NCBI GenBank assembly: GCA_036571765.1 | Contig: BROE01000001.1 | Span: 2,055,573-2,119,572, forward strand | Length of the DNA stretch: 64,000 bases | DNA from: Plecoglossus altivelis | Taxonomy: Eukaryota; Chordata; Actinopteri; Osmeriformes; Plecoglossidae | Reading direction: 5' to 3' | In this document: piece after piece, positions 10,121 through 19,473 of the stretch | Numbering within the stretch: the first letter of the stretch is position 1 | Layout: every line of letters starts with the position of its first letter | The notes under the pieces: generated by a model | Database searches by the model: none | Told to the model about the DNA's origin: nothing | Seen by the model: the letters and a program-made list of their open reading frames with translations, nothing else | Translations under genes and position numbers: made by a program

Positions 10121-10892
10121 GACAGACAAAACACACAGGTCTAGTGATGGGCAAAGGATAGGGAGTCTCAAGGTCCAAATGATGGGGGACAGGGCATCCG
10201 ATGAGAGGGGGGTGGGGGGGGTTGGCAGGGTTTCCAAGGGGGGTTCGTGAGTGTCATAACCCCAAAGGTGTATCAGACCAGATGGTCTGACATGGTCTGC
10301 ATGAGCAAAAAGATACATCCTCTTATCACCTTATCTCTCAGGCAGACTCTTTTACCCAAAGGCCCTTTGTGCTCCACCAGCCCCTGAGCGTTACAAATGT
10401 GCCTCCCAAGTCAGTTTGCCTGACCTTGGTATTCTTACACTCACACAGCACGACCCATGCTTCCTAGTCAAAACCCAAAAATATCCTGTTGTGTATCCCA
10501 TCTGTTCTTTGTTAAATGAATGGATAACAATTGGATATATGTCTTAATGTTAAGCATTACACATTTTATATTTGAGTTAGTGATTGCTATAGCAGCATTG
10601 ATAATCAGTATAGTTATTCCTTCACAACATCTACATGAGAAGATTGTCTTGAACTTCAAAAAGTTCAACTTGGAAAGTTGAATGGTGCAAAACTATTAGA
10701 ACATTTTCTTACATCATAAGTATTTGTATTCCATTACGAATAAGTCAATATGAAAGCATCGCAGTGATTCAAATCCTTGTCCAACAAAATGTTCAATTAA
10801 ATAAATAAGAGCGGTAAACAGAACGGCCTGAGATCTTCGATTTGCATCGAAGTATTTCATGACATATGTCATGATACAGCAAACGTCATCAA

Positions 10893-10907
10893 ACAGCAGA
10901 TGGCACT
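10893..10907 (+). promoter_or_regulatory. Candidate CTCF motif (14/15)
   Basis: ACAGCAGATGGCACT matches CCASYAGRKGGCRSY at 14 of 15 positions; the first C is A. Matches this good are expected by chance about every other window of this size, so it is only suggestive. Confidence 0.3.
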
Positions 10908-11818
10908 ATTTACACCCAGTCTGTTAAGAGTCCCGACTATGGGGTCTGATTAATATTTAACAGTGGCTGTTTGAAAACACGTTTTGAAAACGGGAAATGT
11001 GTGTCCTCTTACACTACTAATATCAAGAACTACGGATCATCAACGAACGATTTGATTTTGTGTACGAGTTCTTATAGATTTGATAAAGCACGTCACAAAC
11101 CCTGTCTGTCGAGGACGTCACGATATGTATTGAACCGTCTCTTAGAATGGTGGTATTTGTTTTTTTTTAATCAATAAACCAAGTTTTCTTGCAATATGTG
11201 TTTCACGTCGCAATTACGCCACCTAGAGGATGTAAATAAATGAACCTGTGGGACTATTGCCAGGGCTCAATAGAAACAAAAATAAACAACCATTCTTTGT
11301 CCTTCTAAGTACTTCTAAGTTATCATCCACATTATATTGAAATCTACACACACGCACACACACCCCACACCAGCCACTGACAGATTTGACAAAACAGTGC
11401 AATCATAGATCTTGATACCGAGTGATATACGTTTAAGACCCAACTTTTACATTACGACCATTTGGTAAACAAAGCAGGCTCCTTGGCAGTTTACGGCAAT
11501 CGGTGGGGGTAACCGAAGCAGCAAGGCAGGCTGCTGCTGTCAAAAGGTATAACACAGTAAGACTCTAAGCTGCTGAACGTTTGGAAACGATCCGTCTCAG
11601 AATTATAACGATTAACATTTCGCATGGCGTAAACTAAATCTGTCGTGTCTGGTGCTTGGTCGGATGTCGAACGTTACCAAGATATAAACAGTGGAGTTGG
11701 GTACTTAAACTCAGATTGTAGATACTGTAGTTAGCTATCTAGCTCACAGCCATTAATTAACATGTTTCAGTTGGGTTTTTATTGCGCATAGGATTATCAA
11801 TGCAAGTCCACTGATCGC

Positions 11819-11846
11819 TGTGTGTGTGTGTGCGCGCGCGCGCGCA
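11819..11846. repeat. Alternating TG/CG dinucleotide tract
   Basis: About six TG steps pass directly into seven CG steps. Alternating purine-pyrimidine sequence with this much CG is a classic Z-DNA former. It lies about 0.97 kb upstream of the dusp22 start codon. Confidence 0.85.
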
Positions 11847-12621
11847 TAAGAGGTTGGTCTTTATGTGTTTCTATCCTAAAACTGAACAGCATATGAGCAG
11901 GAACGTTACCCTTAAAATAAACACATACAATAGCCTATTCGACCTGTTTGCAGACCTGAGGTTGGAGTTCCAGTTAAAAAAAACTTTACTGGAAGTATGA
12001 CAAGTCATACGAAAACGACAGTGAAAAAAAAGAAAGAAAAACAGACAATTGAGAATATGATCCATTGATAAAAAAAAGCTTATCCGAAAACATGTCGGGA
12101 AACCACCTGAACTGTAATGCCTGTGAGTGGGTTGCATGCAGCGTATCTGAGGTATCAGCGATCCCCGGTGTCCCACACGGAAACCACATCAAAGTGTTCG
12201 ACATAATTATTCGCCGTTTATCCGTGTTGTAGGCCACGTCTCCATGATTCATGATCATTGCAAGTTCACTATCCACTGCACTGTTGTCACGCTACACTGC
12301 AAACTACAAGTTTGGTCGTTGGGACTAAGATACTGTCTCAGCATTACTATACTAGTCTGGAAAAGAAAATCACAACGTTCATTGTAAAAACAAAACAAAA
12401 AAAAACAACAACAATTACAAGTGTGTTCGATTTTTCATCGTAATTAAGCTCCATCATTTGCTGACAGTTGATCACAAATTGCTTTTTTCTCACAGACCAC
12501 TTGGATCTTGAAAAATGGTCACATGTGACCATACTTTTTTCTCAGCCCTAGTTGAAATAGGCATCTTATGTCATTTTTAGTACCATGCTTTTAGAAAGCA
12601 CACGGCTTTGTGACTTGGAGA

Positions 12622-12640
12622 ACTACAAGTCCCAGAATAC
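12622..12640 (+). promoter_or_regulatory. ZNF143/Staf-type promoter motif upstream of dusp22
   Basis: ACTACAAGTCCCAGAATAC closely matches the established ZNF143 element ACTACAATTCCCAGAATGC. It sits about 150 bp upstream of the dusp22 start codon, where such sites mark TATA-less housekeeping promoters. No TATA box is evident between it and the ATG. Confidence 0.65.
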
Positions 12641-12792
12641 ATCTGAATCAGACAGCGTTTGCAGCACACTGCAAATCGTACTGAGCTTTTCATATCGCTC
12701 AGCTTTGGGAAAGCAGCCGTAATTTTCGCACCTCGAGTAATACAGAGCAATTTTCCTCGGCGTTGAGTGGCTTACTGTGGTCTTTGTACAGA

Positions 12793-15700
12793 ATGGGGAA
12801 TGGTATCAACAAGGTACGTTGTTGTTACACTTTGTGTTTGTAATATATGCGTGCGCTTCTAGCTGGCTAAAAGTTATTCAGGTCTAGACTCGAGTGAGCT
12901 CTTATGTAGAAGGGCGTTATCATTATCAGATTAGATCAAAGCGGTCTTAGAAAATGTGTGTCCAAAATGGAATACGCCTATTAGACATCTGTTGAATTGC
13001 ATGTTTGCTAATGTTGAGCGAGTGCATTCAAGATCTCTTTCAAGCTTTCACGGTTTCAATTACTGTTGAGCACAGTATATTGACAGGTTTGTAACCGAAA
13101 TAATATTTCGATGTGGATACAGTCCTTTACGACATTCACTGACATTTGTTCAGGTATGTGGCAACAACATCACCTAGGCTACTCCATGGATACATTTTAT
13201 TATAGCTCATGTTATAGCTCATTTATGGATTCTATTTAGTGACGAATTAGTCTCAGCTTATTGTGCCGGTCATCTAAGTTTCTTCAGCTGTTGTTCTTGG
13301 TGTCAACTAAATATATCTCAGACATGTCACCAAGGATGCTGTGGTGTCCCCTTCGGTGGAGTGATCTATGTTCTGTATGCGCTGGCTGAAATAACATTTC
13401 TATTGTAGTTCAGTAAGCATTTTAACTGCAAGTAGGGATATTTACTTTGTGAATATACAATCTCAAACATGTCTGCTTCTGCTCTTTTAGGTCTTGCCTG
13501 ACCTGTACTTGGGAAATTTTAAAGGTATGTTTTAGCAATTAAATCTGATATTGGTATATGAGCCTTGGGGGTTCAACGTCAAGTTCGAACAGGAACCCAT
13601 GACTCAGTGTGAAATTAAATCCACCATCCCTCTTGTTGATGACAAAATCCTGAGTAATCCCACCAAGCATATCCAAATGATGGACACATGGATGTCTTAC
13701 GTCCCTCTTTCCCCTGCCTTCTTCCAGACGCCCGGGACAGAGAACAGCTGGCAAGGAACAACATCACACACATCCTGTCCATCCATGACAGTGCAGCCCC
13801 TATCCTCCAGGTGCTCCACCGCCCAGACCACCTCACCACATCTCCCCAACAAGCACCGCCCAATGTTTCCTCAAAGAAACCCCCCCCCCCCTCCACCTCA
13901 CAAATTCTTGAAATCCTAAGAAGCCAGTTTCATGGACAGATATCGTTATCCTCATATCACTGTCAGAAGTACCGGAAAGTCAAGTCCAGGTCCTCTTGAC
14001 TGTGAGCCTGTGTTTGAGCGTCTTGGGAGCCTCCGACATCACATCCTGTTAGAATTTGAGGACTAGTCTGACAGGTCCTTCAGTACAGGCCAGCCAGTCC
14101 CCCAAAAAGCCTGCCTTTTTTCACAGAAGCTTATCAATGTGCTGTACCCAGCTCTTGCTGGGTTTGATAGGACGCTGGAATGTGCGCTGCGTGGGCAGGC
14201 GGGGGGGTGTTGAGTGGGCGACAGAAAGTTTAACCGTCCACGCCACTACACTTCGTTGGGGAGGAGGGAGGGAGGGAGGGAGGGGGAGTCTGGAACAGAC
14301 CACTGTAAACACCCTGTGATGTTTCATCCGTCTGCAGCTCTGCTTCAAAGATGTCACACGCACCCAGTGTCTAGGCTGCGATAGACCAATCTTTGTATGT
14401 AGCAAGCTAGCCTGTGGCCACCAGGCCAGCCCACATGAAGTGGCACTGTTTGTACAGTAGCAGGGTGACTACTGCAAGGTGTCCTGTGACAGGTCAGTGT
14501 GCTGTAACTGTAGCAGCCTAGCTTGTGAGTTAGTCCAAACTGTCGTGTTGATTGCCAGATGCTGCTATCCTCCGCAAGTCCTGACCTTGTGTTTACGTTT
14601 GCTCAGATGAGTACGAGTATTTTGATTTATCCCAAGCATGTATTTCACAATCCCCCTCAGACTAGGCCTGTTTATTCCCGAATGCCTTGATCACCAAATC
14701 ATAGAGATCAAGTTTTGGACACACACAACACACAACACCCACATAACACACGCGGGGGGTGGGAGGGGGGGGTTTGGTTGTTGAGTGGGCGACAGAGAAG
14801 TAGAGCTCCCACTGCTCAAGTCTGCAGCCGGTCCTGTGTGTTTTGGCCAACTGATCAGGTGCTGTTGATCACGTCCTCAGATACCTGACCTTTACTGCAA
14901 TGTTAGGAAAATCACCGATACTGATTGTCTTCCAGATCAGTTTTTACCAATAGCTAGCTTGACCTTATTCACTTTACCCCCACCCCCCCCTCACGGCTTT
15001 CCACTACCAACCCCCCGAGCCTCCCCCCAAGAGCCAATCCATCTGTTGTCATCACAACCATCTGCAATCACAGAGCAGAATGCTGTCTGTTGGAGTGTCC
15101 GTGTTACATAATGAGTCTCAGTGTTTCTGGTAACAGTGGTAAGACAGAGGTTAGGTGACATGACATGATGAATGGCAATCTGATCAGAACAGCGGATGGA
15201 GAGACATGGGGCTAACAGGAAGCTTTTTCCCTGCAGGAAATGACCTATCTTTGCATCTCTGCAGCCGACCTGCCTTCACAAAACCTGTAAGTGCACGTGC
15301 ATACACACTCACACACACACACACACACTCACACATCGGGGGGAGAGTAGAGAGCGGAGCAGGACAGCGAGGAAGCTGATCCATTCTCTTTGCTGTTGTG
15401 TGGGCGTCTTTGCCTTCGTTTCCATCTGATGGGAAAGCCATGTGCTTTCACAAGCACACTGCTTGACTGGGAACCAAAGCGCTGAATAAATATACAGGGG
15501 TTCGTTCAAGGAAGTTGTGGATCAGCCTTGCTCGATGCTGAAATGCCCTCATCTGAGGAAGCGGGACGACGGTCCTGTAGCATGAATGTAGAGATCCAAC
15601 ACCTGTATTTTGAAAGTTCACAAGAGCGTGCATGCGCGCACACTTAGTCACACCCCCTTCAGAGGGCTGCTGCCTGACAGGCAGGAAGGAAGTATCCAAC

Positions 15701-17611
15701 TCTGAGCTGCAAGGTTGCATGCGTGGCTGCACATCTATTTTTACACAGCCCCCCCCCCCCCCCCCTCACACACACACACACACACACACATCTCAAATGT
15801 CCCTGTCACCTTTATCACCATGTTAGCTCTGTCTCCACCAGACTCTCGTGTGAAACCAGTTCTTTTCAGAGAGAGACGCGCACACGCTCACCATCTTGTT
15901 ACCCTGATCCTGTTAGTGCGATAGATGACCCTTAGTGGTTTCCCATGCCTCCTTAGCTATCCAAAGCCCTCTCTGATCTTGTGGTTGTGGAGAGCAGGGG
16001 GAGGGAGGGTGGAGTGAATATGACCTCAGCGAACGATCCAAGATATACACTTGTTGATTGACTTGTCATTCTGAATAATCATATATACATGACCTGGTTG
16101 TCAAATGATCCACATGCAATCAGCTACCATTATGAATCTTTTGACAGATGCATTTGTTCTCCCTAGCCAACGATACTTTCTGTGTACCATATGTATACTT
16201 GTGTGTGAGTTTATTATCTTTTAAATATTGGAGCTTTTTGAACAGAAGCAGCGTGGTCAGCAGGTATGTTGATGTAAGTTTGACTTGAATGTTGATGTAA
16301 GTGTGACTTGACTCCCAGGGCTCAGCACTTCAAACAGAGTATCATGTTCATCCACGAGTCCAGACTGAAAGGAGAAGGCTGTCTAGTCCACTGGTGAGTT
16401 ATGTCCAAAGAATTTCAAAAAGCAATATACATTATTAATGTAGGCCATCGGTATTAGACATTTTGCGGGACAACATTTTACGGGGATTTGGGGTTTGAAT
16501 CATTTTATTGTTTATTGTTTTTTGTTTTTGAAAAACAAAACCAAGTTGTTCACTGCCGAGTTGCGCACCGGTGATCTTATGCGAAGCTCTGATGTTGAGA
16601 CTTACTAATAAAGCAGGTGGCTATTCTCAAACTTCCCTAAAGACCATCTAGATTATGTTAATTCATGCTCATCGACATGACCCCCTCAGGTCCCTTTTTC
16701 TGTCTGAGCTGTGGCCGCGCCTGGTTCTTTTCACCTCCATGTCTTCCTCTGTGTGGGCAGTCTGGCTGGCGTGTCCCGCAGTGTCACCCTGGTGGTGGCC
16801 TACATCATGACGGTGACAGGGCTGGGCTGGCAGGAGGCCCTGGCGGCCGTCAAGGTGGCTCGCCCCTGTGCTGGGCCCAACCTGGGCTTCCAGCGCCAGC
16901 TGCAGGAGTTTGAGACCGCCCAGGCAAGCCAGGTAGGACGATACTGGACAGCGACTTCATGTGCTAGTCAGTTTTGTTTGTTTTGGCTAAAGTAATCAAG
17001 AGGTGTGCATGACTTGCGTTTACCAGATATCTTACTCCCAAACTCTGAGCTAACTCTTAGACCCCTGTGTAGTACCATAACTATCTAATCACAACAAATC
17101 AAAACATGATGTAACGTATCAATATAATACACTTTGGATGGTAAAAAAGACGAGTGTTTGAATAGGCTATTGGAAGTATTTTTCAGAATCAATAGCCAAC
17201 TATTCCAAAAATTGACCACTTGCTAAATGACCTTATTTAACATTATTCAACCCAGCTAGAAAAGCCATTTGACCTCTCCAGGTTAGTGTGTTAGATATAT
17301 TGGCTAAAGGGCATGTGATCCCCTCGCTCCTGTCAGGCCCCCTGATGTGTGTCCTTAGGTCCAATCTTGTGGAGGGGGGGGGGGACCTGAAAAACAATGG
17401 TGGTGGTGCTACCATTCATCATTAATCTCTCTCATTCTCCCTCTTTCTTATCTCTCTCTCTCTTCCTATCTCTTTCTATGTCTCTCCTTCTCTCTCTTCC
17501 TCCTTTTCGATTTCCTCTCTTTTCTTCCTCTTGCATTCTCTCACTCTTCCTCTCTCTCTTGCTCTCCCTTTCACCCTCTTTCTCCCTCTCTCTCTTGATT
17601 TCCCTTTCTCT

Positions 17612-17648
<37 letters not shown>

Positions 17649-17796
17649 GTTTAGGGAGTGGCTGAGGACGGAGTATAAAGAAAACCCATTCCATGACGAG
17701 GTTGACATCCGCACCCTTTTAGCCAGCAGCCCCAAACCAAACAAGGTGGATGTGGAGGTGCAGGCCTCCCCCCCACCAGGGTTGCAGGGTTCCTGA
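12793..17796 (+). CDS. dusp22: Dual specificity phosphatase 22 (JSP1/JKAP)
   Basis: Seven coding exons: 12793-12813, 13491-13524, 13728-13810, 15237-15286, 16319-16393, 16761-16932 and 17650-17796. They sum to 582 nt (193 aa plus stop), and all phases agree. The protein begins MGNGINKVLPDLYLGNFK; Gly2 fits N-myristoylation, as known for this family. The general acid is Asp57 in AADLPSQNL. The catalytic loop is HCLAGVSRS, with Cys88 split across exons 5 and 6 and Arg94; both positions equal the human enzyme. Exon 6 carries VTLVVAYIMTVTGLGW and GFQRQLQEFE. The family dephosphorylates Tyr and Thr residues, acts at membranes, promotes JNK signalling and dampens T-cell-receptor signalling. The tail (PKPNKVDVEVQASPPPGLQGS) differs from the human C-terminus and makes the protein slightly longer. 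DUSP15 is the closest alternative, but the next gene is irf4, which favours dusp22. The exon 3 donor (CAG|GTGCTC) is weak. a/b ohnolog not assigned. Confidence 0.93.
14208..14796. repeat. Short dispersed repeat pair in dusp22 intron 3
   Basis: TGTTGAGTGGGCGACAGA occurs at 14208-14225 and 14779-14796, each just after a G-rich run. It is probably a small duplicated block or two copies of one repeat family. Confidence 0.55.
15298..15336. repeat. CA microsatellite in dusp22 intron 4
   Basis: An interrupted (CA)n run begins about 12 bp after the exon 4 donor. Confidence 0.85.
15749..15791. repeat. Poly-C (17) plus CA microsatellite in dusp22 intron 4
   Basis: Seventeen consecutive C (15749-15765) run into about twelve CA units. 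This is a likely hotspot for length error in assembly and sequencing. Confidence 0.9.
17428..17649 (+). repeat. About 220-bp polypyrimidine (CT) tract ending at the dusp22 exon 7 acceptor
   Basis: The + strand is almost entirely C and T, with only scattered A or G, up to the CAG at 17647-17649. It therefore replaces the usual short polypyrimidine tract of the last intron. Long homopurine-homopyrimidine stretches can form triplex DNA. Confidence 0.85.
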
Positions 17797-18170
17797 GACT
17801 TTATAGCCAAGGTCTAAAAGGCTTGCACTACTGGATGATACCATTCTGGCCCAAAGAGGGGAGTCCTGTCTCTCTTTCAGCACTGTTTCGGAACAGGCTG
17901 TTTTTGCTCTTTAAGTCTCTGCTGGAAAGAGGTGGATGAAGGAAGTAAATACGACGTGACAGGATTTTGAAGCCAATGTTTTTGCCAAACAGAGATGTTG
18001 TTTTTTCGAAGTTCAAAGCTAATGTTACAGCTTTCATTATCCTTAATGTATGTATATAGGCGTATGTACAGTATACCATGTCAAGTGTGTCTGTTATATT
18101 ATTTTTTTCTAAACTTGTACAATGTGGTTGTGATGAGCTTGAAGACATATCAGTTACATATTTGTGCCAT

Positions 18171-18176
18171 AATAAA
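18171..18176 (+). terminator. dusp22: dusp22 polyadenylation signal
   Basis: AATAAA lies 375 bp after the dusp22 stop, in AT-rich sequence. It is the first good signal downstream. Confidence 0.75.
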
Positions 18177-18530
18177 ATAATTTAAGAGTTGTAACGGTGG
18201 GAAGAGTGTGGTAAACCCACTGTCAGAGAATGTGATGACAGACATTCTTAGCTCTATTTACCTATGCTTCCTGGCCCTCTTCCTGTTTGTGCGCTGTGCA
18301 AGACAGGCCTTGCATGACTGCATCTGAAAACAGCCCGCTCAACAGATAACGTGCCTACATTTAAGATGTTGAGTTAACTATTTCCCCGGCTACACAGTAA
18401 AAAAATAGTTAGTCTTCTGTGGGGCTTTTTTATGCAGTGTATTTAATGATCTTATAGCTACTTTACCCAAGGCCACACAGTTTAGATGAAGATGTCAAAT
18501 GTAGATAATAGCCTATATTATGTAGTATAG

Positions 18531-18545
18531 CCACTGGAGGGCGGC
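18531..18545 (+). promoter_or_regulatory. Candidate CTCF motif between dusp22 and irf4 (14/15)
   Basis: CCACTGGAGGGCGGC matches CCASYAGRKGGCRSY except for G instead of A at position 6. The spot, between a gene end and the next promoter, is plausible for CTCF. The match alone is not significant. Confidence 0.35.
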
Positions 18546-18869
18546 CATAACCATCACTGTGAAGCCATGCTATGTGTCAAAGAAATTACACTATTGAGTC
18601 CGTGTCGTTTAATGAGGCTACGTTACAATCCTCCCCCATACACTTCTGATGAAAAAGACACATTGTGGGGTTTTAGATACGTTCTCCGTACGACTTTAAA
18701 ACAAAGCTTAATTTGAACAATTCATCCATTCATTGTTTAACTTTGATGGCAACAGACGGCAACACGATCTGTGGTTGACGGCAAGTTTAGGGAGATTTTG
18801 TTTTTAAATTATACGCAGGTAATTGTTCCATTCTACTCCGGTGTTGGCGTCCCGTATTGGTGCTCAGAA

Positions 18870-18879
18870 GGGATTCCCC
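18870..18879 (+). promoter_or_regulatory. irf4: Consensus NF-kappaB site in the irf4 promoter
   Basis: GGGATTCCCC is a full match to GGGRNNYYCC and a perfect dyad at its ends. It lies about 160-170 bp upstream of the putative irf4 transcription start. IRF4 is known to be induced by c-Rel/NF-kappaB in mammalian lymphocytes, so the position fits. Confidence 0.6.
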
Positions 18880-19009
18880 ACCTGCTTGTGTGCTCTACGC
18901 AGCCTACACGATAAGCTTCAAAGAAATGGAACAGCGCTTCACGTGGATTCCTTCGACAGATGATGTTACGCAGAAGCCCCTCCCGCGCAGGCAAATCTAG
19001 ATGAGATCA

Positions 19010-19079
19010 TATTTAAGAGTAGGACACCAAAAACGTTTCTATTAGACTGATTTCACCAAAGGAACTCCCATGGTCAAAG
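19010..19079 (+). promoter_or_regulatory. irf4: irf4 core promoter and non-coding exon 1
   Basis: A TATA-like TATTTAAG lies at 19010-19017, which would place the start near 19040. A donor, CAAAG|GTAGGA, closes a putative non-coding exon 1 at 19079. The next acceptor (TTTTGACAG, ending 19471) opens the first coding exon two bases before the ATG. Mammalian IRF4 also has a non-coding first exon. The exact start is inferred. Confidence 0.5.
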
Positions 19080-19473
19080 GTAGGAATTGGTTTATTAAGT
19101 ACGCAATAAACAATTAAAGATACCTTACAGACAGTCACGCATACAAGGTGTTTCTCAGTTTAACTTCGTAAGCAAGAATGCGAATAATTTTACAACATGA
19201 TACAGTTTTGCCAACCACTACCTATTTTTTTGAGCGTCTCACAGTAGTCGTTATTTTCTGTTGCATGCTATGTGTGCATTCATTCATGTAATGACACATT
19301 ATTCTTAACCTAATTAAGAGGTCATTTTTTACACTGAATCGTGATGACTTCGTTCAAATGTCCATCCGCAATTTGCCCAAACATACTTGCTGTGCATTGT
19401 TAAACTCTACAGAAGCGTTGCACCCATCATCGTCGTTATGCCCTCACTTTTCTTGCATGCGCTTTTGACAGAT

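Larger units (their letters stand above)
10121..12600. other. Intergenic region between the minus-strand relic and dusp22
   Basis: No coding segment is supported. It includes a G-rich tract (10207-10220), short CA runs near 11345, a TG/CG alternating tract at 11819-11846 and a candidate CTCF motif at 10893-10907. Confidence 0.5.

Noticed and set aside
11218..11229. CTCF-like CCTCTAGGTGGC on the minus strand
   Set aside because: One core mismatch plus mismatches in the 3' part of the motif. It is weaker than the listed sites and expected by chance.
13539..13919. Overlapping frames around dusp22 exon 3
   Set aside because: They are other-phase readings of exon 3 plus intron. Only one phase continues the phosphatase.
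19387..19473. N-terminal extension of irf4
   Set aside because: The region upstream of 19472 is intron, ending in TTTTGACAG. The extension has no IRF4 similarity.
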